Assembly: GCA_900239685.1 (NCBI GenBank)
Contig: OENT01000111.1
Location: forward strand, 1-64,000
Length of the DNA stretch: 64,000 bases
Direction of reading: 5' to 3'
From: Rotaria macrura
Lineage: Eukaryota > Rotifera > Eurotatoria > Philodinida > Philodinidae
Position numbers and translations under genes: made by a program. Under the pieces are notes generated by a model, which made no database searches, was not told where the DNA came from, and worked only from the letters and a program-made list of their open reading frames with translations. Positions 32,191 through 49,498 of the stretch are shown one piece after another (positions within the stretch are counted from its first letter, which is position 1; each line of letters starts with the position of its first letter).

Positions 32191-35100
32191 GAGAAATGCT
32201 CACGGTAAGAATATTAATGAATTTCAATGAATATCATTAACGTAGTGCTGTCAGTATTATTATTCAGCTAGACTTAATGAAGCAGTAACAATGCTATGCT
32301 TATAAGTGTACTTAATACTAATGTTCTGGAAGAATATCTTTTTTTGAAATTTCGTTAGTTTTTTCTATAAGACTACTAAGTTTACAAAACAACGCCTGTT
32401 TGGCATAGTTTTTTTCAAATATCGTATTAACCTGAAAATTATATTTCAAGTACGCTTCATTGAATAATTTGTGCGCTAGAATCCGAAGATCGGTGAAAGA
32501 AATCATGTGATGAATGCTGTTCAAGAAATAGTGCGAGATTCGATAGTCTCTTTCATTGTGTCGATGTAGAAGCCGGATTCATCATCTCATAAATTTTATA
32601 TGAAAAATCATGATTAATGTACTTTGGATTAATCTAAAAATGATATGACATATACGTATTCGATGGCCATTGTTCTACTCTCCCAGTAAATCTACGAAAG
32701 CATGAACTATTCTCACACTGAAAAAACACTCATATGGATTCCTTTCATATTTTCTCGTATCAAATCTGTCGCTCGGATGAGTAGTTGTTCAAAGTACAAC
32801 TTATTGATGCGTACCGTTAGAGTGATTTGAAATTTCTTCGAAGCTACTTGCAAATATGAAACGTGTGTGATCCCAAAAACTATTAACTTCGGGACACTAC
32901 ATTCTCATGTGAATTCCACTGATTCATTGTTAGTGCGAGTATCCACAAGTAGCTCGAGTGAGCACATGAGGACAAAAAATACTTTTTTTAATCGTTGCAT
33001 ATTTACGTAATGAACAAGTATCTTTCTACCTATTGCAGTATCTTAATACAGTTCTCCAGAAATACGTTCATCTATGTTTATGCATAATAACTACACTTAC
33101 TTCAGTCAAGTTTAATCGAGCAGCAGCGTTCATGCGCATATATTGAAGAGCTCGTGGTCAGTAAACTTGCATATTCTTGCTTGTGTTGGTAAAATACAAG
33201 TATAAAGTTCTGTTGTGTGTCTTTAAAAATATAGTTTACTCTGTGCTACATTCCCACCCATCTTCTCGAGAAACAAATCGTGCAGGTATATGTAAACTCT
33301 TGCTTACAATAACACATGCTTTTTGAAAGCTCTATCCTATTCGATTGAGATATAATGGCACATGTTCCCTACATTCATTTAAGCAGAATGATGACTATCT
33401 TAAAATTTATATCACCGAAATTATTATATACCTGTTACCCTTCAATAAAAAATAAAAACATTAGTAGAACTGCATTTTTAGCATGTTCATTGTTGGATTT
33501 ATCGATCATAGAAATGAAAGAAATCATTTACGCACGCAATGGCAGATCGCGAATTTATTTGCATGGAAGTTTTTGTCAAATGTTGCACAACTACCTCTAA
33601 TGACCAACAAACATGCGAGCTAGAAATTTTATGTGAATGCCACCACAGTCTCTTTTCCTTTATTGATGAAATCAAAAGGACATAATCGTTTATCAATGAT
33701 ACCGGATATTCTTTATTGTAGAGAGCTTATGCTTGGTGTCATGTCACATTTTGAACGCAGTACAAGCAGTAAACTCTGCACCTGTTAGATTCATTCTAAT
33801 GAAATGTAATGATCTCGATTATTATATTAACATAAACATTTGCTTAGGTAAGCTAATGAAAAAGGTAACTAGCCACTTTTACAACGATAGGGAACTGCAA
33901 TAACTGAGAAAAGTAGCTTATTCTCAGCAAAAATCTACAAAATGTAATTAATTGATACTTGGAAGCATTGGTTGATTTAGTTACAATATTTGAGTGATAA
34001 TAGTATATATATATATCAGACATCGAAATCGTTAACTATTTTGTGAAGTTATTATGAAACTCATTCTAGTTGAAATAATTGTAATCAAAACATTTGTTAT
34101 TTATGTTTATCTTTCGTTAGTACTGTGTTCTTTCTTTTTAGAACCCGCAAAATAGTAACTTTGAAATTCCAATTTCTTCTTTTGCTTATTCATTTATTTG
34201 AAAGTATCGTCTTTTCATGTTGGTGTTATATATTTACATTCGATTTTTGGTTACTATAGCCAATCGCCAATATTCACCACTGACAAGGAATAATTTCATC
34301 AAAGAAAAAGCAGTTTCTTTGCCAAAAATCCTGTTAGATCAATTTTGTCTTCAAGCAGTCTCCGTGCATGATGAGCCTTGATTATCCAGTTTGGCGAATA
34401 CAAATAAATTTGTAAATTTGTTTTGATATTTATCAGTATTTGTTGATAATCTATATGAGAAATATTATACTTATATACATTTTATCATCGACTCGATTAA
34501 GCCCTGATATGAAAGCACACTCGGAACAAAAGCTACAATATACTCTGTATTTTATATAGCTAAGAATAGCACTGGAGACGGTGTTACCTATTTTCGAATG
34601 AATATCGAAATAGTATCATCATATAGTTATTTTCTAGTATTATTTCAGTACATCCAATAGGTTTCAATATCATTGAAACACCTATTATATGTAAATCTTC
34701 AACATGAATAACAATTTTATTTTTCATCATTGACATCATTTAAATAATTGACTTGCGCATTAATATTCATGTGATCAAGAACGTCATTAAAAAAACTTAT
34801 GTAACTGTTATTTCATGTGAATCTGATTAAGATTAAGAATAGATCGGTAACTTTTTTTCTTCAACGCTGATCTCTGTGTAACAATATAAAAAAATTCTAG
34901 ATATCGGAAAATCAAGAGTAACCTCAAATATCTATAAAATTTGATATAATTGATTGGTATTGAATGACTAATCTTAATGATACGAATTCTTCGCACAAAT
35001 ATAAGAAAGTAAGTATTTTCATATAGTTTTATATCAAAATTGTTTCAGATTTTATCCACACCAAAGAGTTAACGCTTTTCTGTCATCAATAATCTTGAGA

Positions 35101-35725
35101 ATTATTTTTAAAAACACTTTTGTATTCAACAGAAACGTTGTAGAAAAATTAACATTATCTAAGAAAGTGTTAAACTACGTGTTGATAACATCTGACAGTC
35201 GTATAAATAATAAAAACATTTATGGCTGGCTACAGAGAAATTCACCAATAATAATTCTATCCATATTTCAATGATTTCGCACGACTGCATTATTCTTTAG
35301 ATAAACTTAGGTTTATTTTTTTTTTGGCTCTACGACTTTAGTCCTTCATCAACACATCTAGTTTTCCAGCATAGCATAGCATAAGTACATAAAAAAACAA
35401 ACCCAGTAACATAATGGGTGGGAAATAGAAAAAGGCAAAATAAAAAAAACGAAATAAAAATAATGAATCCATAATGTTATCTTGCCAATCAATTAACATC
35501 AAAGATAAATTAGAAAAACAAGTGCATAGTCATCACAAATGTTAAAGAAAATAAAAGCAAAAGAAAACTCAATCAGTTGATGAGAAATCAGTGATCATCA
35601 AACACATCACGATATCTTATAGCAAAACAGGAAAAACAATAGTTACATTGAATATCTGATCCTAACTATGTATATAATACCTATATATGTATGTATGTAT
35701 GAGCATGTGCAGCAGAGTTTGATTT
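31858..35725. other. Gene-poor interval with a TA microsatellite
   Basis: A TA run of about 26 bp lies at 32160-32186 and a shorter one near 34005-34016. Minus-strand coding-like debris sits at 32318-32600. A 63-bp AT/poly-A-rich zone around 35300-35460 could be untranslated sequence of the small gene to its right. No intact gene is supported. Confidence 0.35.
32318..32600 (-). pseudogene. Second GFYID-motif remnant
   Basis: On the minus strand DESGFYIDTMKETIESRTIS is followed, after a frameshift, by NSIHHMISFTDLRILAHKLF and a continuing open frame to 32318. The first part matches the 28.3-kb remnant in pattern (GFYID, then a methionine and lysine, then a T-I-S ending), and the DNA shares TGTAGAAGCC(..)ATTCAT. 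These look like two decayed copies of one gene family. Function unknown. Confidence 0.35.
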
Positions 35726-36079
35726 TTAACGTTGAACAAGTTGTGTAAGAAGTGCATTCGTTGTGTTTATCGCTGCAATTACTTGTTGAAGTAATCGATT
35801 TTGTTGACGTTGTTCACCAATTAAGGCGATCAAATTATCATTAATTGAAACATCATTATTTTTTTCGATAATAGGCACTTGTTTCGTTGGAGTATTCGAA
35901 TTTTCGGAAACCAGTAGATTTTTAGTATCGGTTGTAGCAGTGCTTGTTGTAGTCGTCGGTATTTGTAACATCATGCTTTGGTTTACTGTTGTAGACAGTT
36001 CTCTCAAATTGGCTGTCGATTGAAGAGGAAATGAGACTGAATGAGAATCTAAAGGAAATTTTTCCGTTGAAAATATCAT
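35726..36079 (-). CDS. Small Q/N/T-rich protein with C-terminal amphipathic helix
   Basis: From the ATG at 36079 the frame runs 117 codons to TAA. The start is immediately preceded by an AG (GTGAAG-ATG), an acceptor-like context. The middle is Thr-rich (TTTTSTATTD), and the C-terminus (LIALIGEQRQQNRLLQQVIA onward) has heptad-like leucines and could be a short coiled coil. There is no recognisable domain. It lies about 700 bp downstream of the Tudor gene on the same strand and could be its distal exon, but no splice connection was established. It is either a separate small gene or a missing C-terminal exon. Confidence 0.45.
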   Translation of the reverse strand: MIFSTEKFPLDSHSVSFPLQSTANLRELSTTVNQSMMLQIPTTTTSTATTDTKNLLVSENSNTPTKQVPIIEKNNDVSINDNLIALIGEQRQQNRLLQQVIAAINTTNALLTQLVQR

Positions 36080-36774
36080 CTTCACTTTATTTAAATACGT
36101 GATTTTCAATGCTTCGATCTCAATTTATTCTTTGTTAAATACTGTAAATCTTTAGTATATACTTTGGTCATCGATCGATCACAGAAAATGTCCTTTTTTC
36201 ACTACGTCGTACGATAATTTGACTTCGAAGATAGCTGAATATTTTTCAAAAGCTTTCTTTGTCTAACTTATGTTCTTAGTTTATGAAAATTAAACAGATT
36301 CGCATAAAGTTTGATAAATTTCTTTGAAAAACAATTGTTAAACTACGAAATTTAAGTGTGAAGAACGAAGGGAAATCTCAACCAGAATGTAAAGGATACG
36401 CGTCAGATTTTTCATATTGTTCTTTTTCAATGGACTACTGCGCTATTCAACTCGTTATCAACGGATACTATCGTGCGGTGACTTACAAGAGGACCTGAAT
36501 TCAGTCCATACAACTAATAAAATATTCTCTCTAGTCAGAAAATGATAAAAGATTAAGAATGCCAATAATCATGTTCGCATCAAATCAATCGAAAAGACAG
36601 AGAAATTTATGGCTGGAGAATAGTTAAGCTAACAACTTGTAACTTTGAAGTAGTTAGCGGCCTAGCAAAGTTTATAACTACCTTAGAAGTCATCTCGTTT
36701 AGAAATTCGTATTCTACAAATTATTATTTAGTACTGTAGAATGAAGCAAATGCTTATAATAGGGTCATTTACTT

Positions 36775-39700
36775 TCATTTGATATTCGTGAAACATGTTC
36801 CGTTGTTGTAACTGGTGTCGTCATTGATACTTTTGTGAAAACCTGTGGACTTGGTTCGGTCGATACTTTTTTCGGTGGCTACAATCGAAAATTTCTAATT
36901 CATCGCTCCTATGAATTTCAACAAACCTCATCAATAGTTGATTTAGCTAATGATTGTTTTTGTTTTCGTAATTCGACTATATGGTCGACAAGCGATTTTC
37001 CATTGGCGACAAGATCTACATGATAAATATCTTGATGTTTCTGAAATATTTTCATTTCAAGTCGATCAGTTTCGAATTCTCGTAAAAGTGTATAGCGCTC
37101 TTCATCGGCTAGCTTAACGTTAGTTAATTTAATTTGAACACTAAGCCATGGAATAGTTTTCAAAATATCTGGGCATTCGCTAATACGATCAATAGAAACG
37201 ATTTCTTCATTACCGAAATCCACAAAATATACGCGATAACTATTTTCTATAATGAGAAAGCAAATTTTTCTAATAATAAATCATTAAAAAAGAATTTAAA
37301 AAAAAACACAATTTTCCATACCATTAACATTCTGAATCCATCCTCGATACCAAAGATCATCAGCATCGTACTGTGCACAAACAAGCATATTTGTCTTTGG
37401 CTTTGATGTAAACGGTTGTTTAGTAGCATGCCAATCTTTTAATATGTTCATTATTATCGAAAGGCTATCACGCATTAGTAGTACATGAAAACATTCAGGC
37501 TCACTATCAACCGTTGTCAGTTGAACATAATGAATATCAGATAGATTTATTTCAGGTTTATTCGAATCAAGATTTATGATTTGATTTTGTTTCATTGAGC
37601 TTGACGATGGAAGAATAGCACGTACTTCATTATTTAAATTTCTTTCAGCTAAATTTAATCGTACATATGGAATACCGTTTTCAATACGTAATACAGTCAT
37701 TTCAAGTTTCAAATCAAGAACTGTAAAAAAACAATATCAATACTCGTTTATAACATTGATATAATTGAATTAGAGCGTACCAATGATGCGAAGGATAGCA
37801 GCTGTTTGTTCTTCTGAGAGTTTTTCTTTAGATGCAACACCATCCAGTATACATTTAACACATAATGTTGGATCTTTATAATATCTAAATACGAAAAAAA
37901 ATCTATTTTATTCTTGCTATATATATTTTTCACTAATTACAATGTCAGACAACAACATAAAAACTAACTTATAAAGTTTTATTTTTCTATCAAGGATATC
38001 AACTGTTTAATGAAATCGTCAATATAGCAATGACCTTCTATTTTTAATACATATCTCATACCGAAATGTTACCGATTCCAAAAGATGATGCGAAACAGAT
38101 TCGTAAGGGAAAAATCTTTATAATGAAAAAAATTCTAAATAAACTCTAATGTAAAAACATTGTTCTAGAATCTCTTTATTAAAAAATGTATTAGCCAGTA
38201 AAAGTATAAATGAATGTTTCTTTTTTTAGAATGAAGAAAGTGGTCGATTTCATAATCTTGAGTAGTCCAAGATTTCTGACGATATCAATCGATGAAAGAA
38301 ATAATCGATTCATGAAATGAAAGAAACCTTGTAAATTGAATTCATTCATCAGAAAAAAAATCGTTGAGGCAAACCTATGACTTTGCATAGATTTTTCTCA
38401 AAATATTTTCATGTTGATTTCGAAAAACTTCAATTAAATCTCACTCACTACGATTTATTTCGAAAGATTCGCTCTCCCTAGACGAATCTATTAATCAAAA
38501 AGAATTTGGCCACCGAGTCTCTAATGGTAGCTTATCATCTCTAACATAATTCGTAATGGTTTGCTTGAATCATTTTTTTTTCTATCAATCACAAAGAAGA
38601 CAAACAATGACATGATATGCGCTAATCAGACACTCGGAAAAAAAGAAGAGGAGTTCATTCAGAAAATTGTATCTCATATGAATGCTGGAGAAGAAACTAT
38701 ATTTTTTTGGGCTTGTCGCTGATGCCATGACTGATTAGGTTAGTTTGTGTTGTAAAATTTGATTTGAAAACAATACTTGTAATTGTTAAATGCACAAAAA
38801 GAAATAATCATACGTAACTATCTATAGTCTTTTGTTTCGTGTGTCTAGATTTTCAGACATATAAATATTTACTCAATTATGTTTGAGTGTCTTCTTTGAG
38901 AAGATCCACTTCAAAAGTATTTCATAGACTTTAATCGTGCCCATTCCGTTGCTTAAACAAGTCACTTTCAGTATGTAAGTAGTGATACTGATCAACCATA
39001 TGTAAAGCTATCTACTTTCTAAGTATATTCGATGTATAATAATCTCTTCTAATCATGTGAGACATGAAGAAGTTGTTCTCTTTCTAAACTATCCGTCAAC
39101 TCATAAGTTCATCTATAGAATTTGATCGAGTACTTCATCGGGAATTTCGACTACTGTTTAAGTTTGAGTTAAATACCTCGTATCATGGAGGAAAAGAAGA
39201 TTTAAAGATGTTTCTATTCTAGTTTTGAAAAATTCAATGTTGTTTTCAATTTATCGATCGATCTACAGAAAGAAAAACCATAGTACATGATTATTACTTA
39301 CTCATTTGGCAATGGTCGAATCTCAAGAATTGAATCACACCACCCTGTATTTCCCCTGTATTGAAGAATAATTATTATTATGAAAACAAATTTTCTTAAC
39401 TTACCAATCAATATATTGAACACGTACACGATTATCACTGATTTCTAAAATACGAGCTCGATACCAATCACCATTGAAGAGTGCAGCACAGACTTGTCCA
39501 ATTGCAAGTCTAATGAGAAATAAAAAACAATCAAATTTTCATTCTTGTGTTTTGCTTTGTTGACAAAGTTTTTTATACTTTGTTTTGCACGAATTCGCCT
39601 CTAGTTTTGTAAGCTGTTCATGTTTATTCATTTGTGTAATAAGTAATGTAGCATTAACATAATCATCTAATGTTGCTGCAAATACAATGTTAGGTACTTC

Positions 39701-41653
39701 AAGATTTGATAAATAGACATTATAAGTTTTATTTATCATAAATAAGTCATGTTCTTGGATATTCTTCTGTTGATTCGTAATCGATAAACCTACATGAAAA
39801 AATTAAGTTTTGTTTTTATTAATGCAACTCATATTCTATGAATATGTTACCGTTTTGAAATGGTTGTATACTATGTGATGGTTTCTGTTGTTCTTCAAAT
39901 TGACAATTCCATGATGTTTTATTCATATTAGAGAGTGTATCTAATTCATTAGTACTCGAATGTGAACTATTGATTTGCATCGATTTCGATTGAGGTGTAC
40001 TGGGTGATCGTTCAAAAACTGGTCGAAAGCTATCCAATCGAGAAAGAGTACTCGGTGATGGTGCGCCATCGTTCTCATCTGAGTTGAAGTTTATCGTCGT
40101 TATTGTACGACCATTTGATTCACTACTTGCACGTGTACTAAATTCAACATTATGAAAACAGTATAAATTAAATCATATGAAGGAAAATTGAATGTAAGAG
40201 CATTATCTCCATCTCAATCATACCAATTTAATTGATATTACAAATAGTTTGATATGTTTAATTTATGAGATGAATATTTTTGAAAACTTAACTATGTAAG
40301 ATTTCAATTAACTGACGATGAAATATTATCGATCAATAGATTCTGCTGGACTTCGCATTACGTAAATGAGTTTCATAAAGGTAAAATTAACTAGGGCGTA
40401 TCTTTGACTACTTTTTCAAAAAATCTATTGAATAAAAGCTACTTAAATTAGAAGGTTTCTTTTGGTCAGAATTTTTTGATCCATCTAGATTAGAAACCAT
40501 GTTCAATTAAATACATTACGTAGTTTTATTCTGTTTTAAACAATTATCGAGCTCATTAGCAATATGATTTTTATCGCTCTCTCTCTCTCTACATTATATT
40601 GACAGTTCCAAGTAATATATTTTATCCGACTAATTTGACAAAATCTAAATGAGTAAAATTTTCATGGCTGCTAATGACGATTCAAAATTTTGTAAATAGA
40701 AAGGTATGCTTAGAGATGCAGAATCTGCCGCTCACGCACGCGGGTAGATTCTGCACCTCTGAATACGATAGCAAAATTCAATCATAACATCGGTCTTGGA
40801 ACCCTAAGATCTCGAAAGAATTATATTGATAGCTTTCTGACATGCTTAAAATGGTCGTATAAATGTCAAGAATCTTACACTCAATGTTTCATTGGATCTA
40901 ATTATATCTAACTCTGAATAAAACCTTTCATTTCAACGACCATAGCTCCTTATATCAGTAGGTTCTAGGTTCGAGTTCGTTTCATATTTCCTTAGTTTCA
41001 TTGAACAATAAACGTAGTCAAAATATGAAATGTAAACATATTCTGATCGTTGAATAGACTCTCCGATAAAGTAACTGATGCTTTTAGAATTCTTGAGATT
41101 AATCGATGTTTTGACTTTGTATACGTACAATCCATTATGGGGTCGGCTGACATTGTTATTTACATTCCGTGACTAAATCATACAGATAATCAATCAATTA
41201 TTTTAATTTCAGAATATGAACTTACCAATGATTGACTAACAAGCAACGTACATCCTTGAATATCATAGTTATTCATATTGTCAACAGCTCGATTACAACT
41301 TTCAGCATCAGCATAATTGACAAAACTTTGAAAATTTTTCAAATGAATAACATTCATATGCATGTTAGTAATAACTTACCCACAGGTTCCTTCAAGTGTT
41401 GAATTTAACGATAGAACTTTACTTGAATTGATCAGCCCGAACGGCGAAAACAGTTCTTCTAACTGAGTCTGTATGAAAACAAATAAATAAATATCGAATT
41501 TTCCTATTTAAACATATTATACTGTAGTAAAATGTTTCGGTAAGTTTTTCACAACAATGCTGTTAATGCGTCTTTAAATAAATACAACACACATGCTATC
41601 AATTAATTTTAATGGAAAATCATCAATGAGTACCTGGAAAAATCATTCATCAT
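36775..41653 (-). CDS. RRM and double Tudor domain protein (TDRD family)
   Basis: Exons read 41653-41634, 41571-41523, 41468-41380, 41325-41226, 40137-39851, 39788-39579, 39509-39405, 39355-39302, 37884-37781, 37720-37322 and 37246-36928. The protein then either ends at TGA 36918 or splices to 36894-36775. The N-terminus is an RRM: RNP2 (SIVVKNLP) and RNP1 (GTCGFVNY). A Ser-rich linker follows, then Tudor 1 (GQVCAALFNGDWYRARI, VQYIDWGN) and Tudor 2 (MLVCAQYDADDLWYRGWI, YRVYFVDFGN). Tudor domains bind methylated arginine, often on Piwi proteins, and RRM plus Tudor recalls TDRD10-type proteins. Exon 4 ends in phase 0 while exon 5 needs phase 2, so one short exon within 40140-41220 is unassigned. 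A germline or piRNA role is inference. Confidence 0.8.
40711..40763. repeat. 53-bp hairpin in a Tudor-gene intron
   Basis: AGAGATGCAGAATCTGCC and TAGATTCTGCACCTCT are inverted around a GC-rich loop (GCTCACGCACGCGGG). The GC content stands out from the AT-rich intron. It is likely the remnant of a small foldback element. Confidence 0.5.
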
Positions 41654-41780
41654 GATTATCAAAACTATATAGCAATGAAGTAACAAAACAGATTTTCGAG
41701 ATACCAAGATGGAGGCGTGTGTGGAAAATAAAGTTCACCGGAAGAAGAAAAGAAAATAAATACAAAGATTTATAAAGCGA

Positions 41781-42149
41781 TTGGTCGATTTCAGCCAACA
41801 CAATGAATCACGCATTGCATCATACACACAAAAAGGAAAAGAAAACAACAATAAACATTATCTACAAAAGCACACGTTGGTTGCTAATGTATTTCTTTGT
41901 TCACGTAAACATTTGGATATACGTGAAACAACCAACGACAGTCTTTTAAATCGAATGCCACGATTAAATAATAGTAAGCATGAACCGTACACAGGTGGAG
42001 ACAGAGACGCTATGCATACACCTACGTTAATGAATGAACATTATTCATCGTCATCTAAAATCAGAACTAAGCTTGTGAATTTTCTTTTAACTTCATACGA
42101 TAGTTTCTGCTTTTATACATACTTCAATATAATAGCCCATATATTTTAG
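41781..42149 (+). other. Unassigned open frame upstream of Lunapark
   Basis: A 122-codon open frame has coding-like composition (SRKHLDIRETTNDSLLNRMP, GGDRDAMHTPTLMNEHYSSS), but it opens with TTG and has no in-frame early ATG. It could be an exon of an overlooked gene between the divergent Tudor and Lunapark genes, or part of the Lunapark 5' region. I recognise no domain, so it is not called as a gene. Confidence 0.25.
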
Positions 42150-42317
42150 TTTTCTGCTCTTCGTTAAGAATATCTAGAGTATATCTGCAAGTAAACAAGA
42201 GAGACCTTGCTTGATTTTGTCTATGCATGAATTAAAATTTCTTGAAAATTATTTTCTACTGTACTCTAGATAAAATCTTTTCTTGGTGTTATATTGTACA
42301 CAATTTAACCATCTACC

Positions 42318-44803
42318 ATGTCAATTTTCAGTCGATTATTCAGATTCCGATATTTCGTATGTATTTATTTATCTTGCTGACTTTTATAACGAATAAATTC
42401 TATTATTGCAGAAATTTCGTACAACACTTACTGAAGAACTTGAAGATCTTCATAGTGTAATAATTTCAACATGACAGTTTGTTTGTTTTTTTGTCTAACT
42501 TTGTTATTATTAATCCAATAGGAGTTAACTCAGCTACAACAGACTTTAACCGAAACACGAATACGTCAACGACAATGGACCAAGTGGTTTGCCATTTATG
42601 CTGCTCTCGCTTATTTAATTGTGAATATTTCGTATTACCTATTTTTTCTGCCACAAGATGTTGTTAATCAAATCTATGCAATTACAGCATTTGTAGCACT
42701 TGCTTTTTCGTATGTTATGTGATTGACACACAATGATAAAGTAAACCTTTTTTTCTTCATAGATTGTACGGTATTCACTGGATAATGCGTTGGTATTTTC
42801 GAACATCTATTCAAACAAAAGGTGAGAAGAAAATTCATCCCGTGAAAAAAATAATTTATTTTATGTTTTCAGAAGACAAGCTAGAAATATTCAAAGGACG
42901 AAAACAAGAATTAGTAAGAATTAATAAGGCAATACTTTTCTTTTTATTAGTCATCCTATTCTCATTATAGATCGAAGAAGTAAAAAATAAGGAAACATAT
43001 GCAGTAGCAAAAAGTCTTTTGGAAAAATATGGTGAAAAACTAACACCCGAAATTCGATCACCAGTCATAAATGGTAACAATAGAGGTATACAGCCATTTA
43101 AATTCAATACATGCTTTCTCTCGAGTCACTACACCCATGAAATACTTAAAAAGGGATTCGAACCACCATCCAATATAGGTTATAATTTGAATTTTAGTGT
43201 ATCCAAACTTTGACGACATAGTTAACACCCGTTCTTTTTTCATGCACTCTAAGAGTACACTCGAATGTCATGTGATCATCTGGGGAAAATACCTAACTGA
43301 TGAGATATAGTTTTCTCTCCTGAAAATCTCTCTTACGTATCGTGAGAAGCGATGTGATTGAAATTTTAAAACTATTTCTTTTGAACACTCCTTGCATTGC
43401 CAATTGACAAAAATCTTATTTGAAAAAAGATATACCAGATTCAGCCAAGACGTCAACTATGATAAAATTCAAAATCGAAATTTTACAATAAAGTTATTAA
43501 GTATGAATTAAAGATTCTTGTTTTTTCTCTTGTTTCTCTGTAGTTATGCATCAGTTTTTATGAAAGTCAATAAATTGAGATGGCTTTCAATTCATTTAAT
43601 TCTAAGTGTAAATGAACGATGAGATATATATGTGTTACTTCATATGGTTTAGCAAGAGTGAAACTTATATCGATTTATGACATTAAGTTACTTCAGCATT
43701 GTACTCAAAGTAGAATATCTTGTAATAGGCATCGATCAATGGGCATGATATTCGAACAGACTAAATGAAATGACTTTGTATCGATGACAAAGTAGCTCAT
43801 GAAAACATCTGCTCAACTGAATTATCCTGGATTTTGGAGATTTCCTATTATAGTTATATTATTTCTAGATCAAAATCAACGTGCATCAATTAAACCAATT
43901 CTGCCCGGTGCAGAAAAACCAACTGTATCTGGTACATACTTTCTTATCTTTTTAAGTATTACAATGAAAGTATGATTGTTTTTTCAATACTATTTCAGTC
44001 ATCTCACCTAATCCCAGTGCACTCGATAGCGGTATTCAAACAATGCACACACCAGTGCGTGATGGGCCAGCTCGTTTGGCTGGTAGGTGATGATTATCCA
44101 ACGGCACGTGTAATTTGACATTTTTATTTAGCTGGTGTTACACCTGGTAAATTACCGCGAACAATTCTACCACCACAGCGTACAGTTTGGGGTGTAATAT
44201 TGGATACTATGGTAGGAGATGGTCCATCAAAACGGTAAGAAACATGATTTTTAATCGAAACAGAACAACGATTCAATCGAAATATTTATTTAGTTACGCA
44301 TTGATCTGTAAATCATGCAACAGTCATAATGGTCAGTTCTCTGAAGTTATATGCGTATATTTATGGAAAAAAAGACAATTTGGTTTTGTTTTTCATAGGA
44401 ATGGCATTAGAAGAAGAATTCGAATATTTATGTAAGGGGCTGGCACATTATTCAACGTAATAAGAAGCTTTTCTTTTCTTTATTCCTTTTAGCATTTCGT
44501 TGTGCATACTGTAACTATTTTAATGGTGCTCGTAAACAGAAACCTGTTTTTAATCCTGATTCATTGACTTCTATTCAACCACCGATCAGCAGTACTATTG
44601 AACGTATGGAAATATCTGCCACTGATTCATCGGATTCAGTTGAACCAATAAATGAATCTAGATTAACGCGTCGCTCCATACGTGTCTCTGTACCAAGTAA
44701 GAATAATGAACAACGTTCACGTTCCATATCAGTTGAAAATAAACACCAACATCATCCAAATATGTCCTCGTCGGAAGAAAGCTTGCCAGAAATAAATAAA
44801 TGA
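42318..44803 (+). CDS. LNPK: Lunapark, ER three-way-junction protein
   Basis: Twelve exons: 42318-42356, 42412-42456, 42522-42709, 42763-42821, 42873-42913, 42971-43073, 43869-43931, 43999-44082, 44132-44234, 44294-44331, 44399-44431 and 44493-44803. They join in frame to 368 aa. The N-terminus MSIFSRLF matches the family's myristoylation-proximal start in style, though Gly2 is replaced by Ser. Two transmembrane segments follow (around WFAIYAALAYLIVNISYYLF and IYAITAFVALAFSLYGI), then a coiled coil. The conserved zinc finger reads YALICKSCNSHNGMAL and FRCAYCNYFN (Cx2C..Cx2C). Lunapark stabilises tubular ER junctions. The C-terminus is Ser-rich. Intron 6 is 795 bp, much larger than the others. 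Confidence 0.95.
43074..43868. other. Enlarged intron 6 of Lunapark
   Basis: This 795-bp intron sits among introns of mostly 50-120 bp. It contains GGGATTCGAACC (43154-43165), the reverse complement of a tRNA T-arm/B-box word, but no tRNA cloverleaf could be drawn around it. No ORF of coding character. It may hold an old short insertion. Confidence 0.4.
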
Positions 44804-45156
44804 ACCCAACATATATTTTATATTCTTTAGATGTGCAATAGTAAGAATATTAGCATACACCATACATACATAAGATACTGATGTTATTTTTCTTTGTCTT
44901 ACATAAAAATAAAATAGAGTATAAATTAATGTTTACGTGTTCTTTTTTGTTGTTGATGTTGTCTATATGATTCCATTACTTAATTGTAGATAGATTTCAT
45001 CACTTCTTGTATTGAAAAACGATAGACATAAGTAAGATTTTAAAAATTAAAAAACGTTTTTTCTGAAAATCACGTTCTTTGTCTTTTAAAGTGTCATCTG
45101 CTGCTGCTGCTGCTTCTAGTGATAAACCTGATGAACAAAGCTCATCACAAGAAAAA

Positions 45157-49498
<4,342 letters not shown>

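Noticed and set aside
40925..40990. tRNA-like GGTTCGAGTTC
   Set aside because: Too short a spacing to any A-box and no cloverleaf.
43140..43220. tRNA gene on the minus strand
   Set aside because: Only a T-arm/B-box word (GGTTCGAATCC) is present. The flanking bases do not form T, D or acceptor stems.
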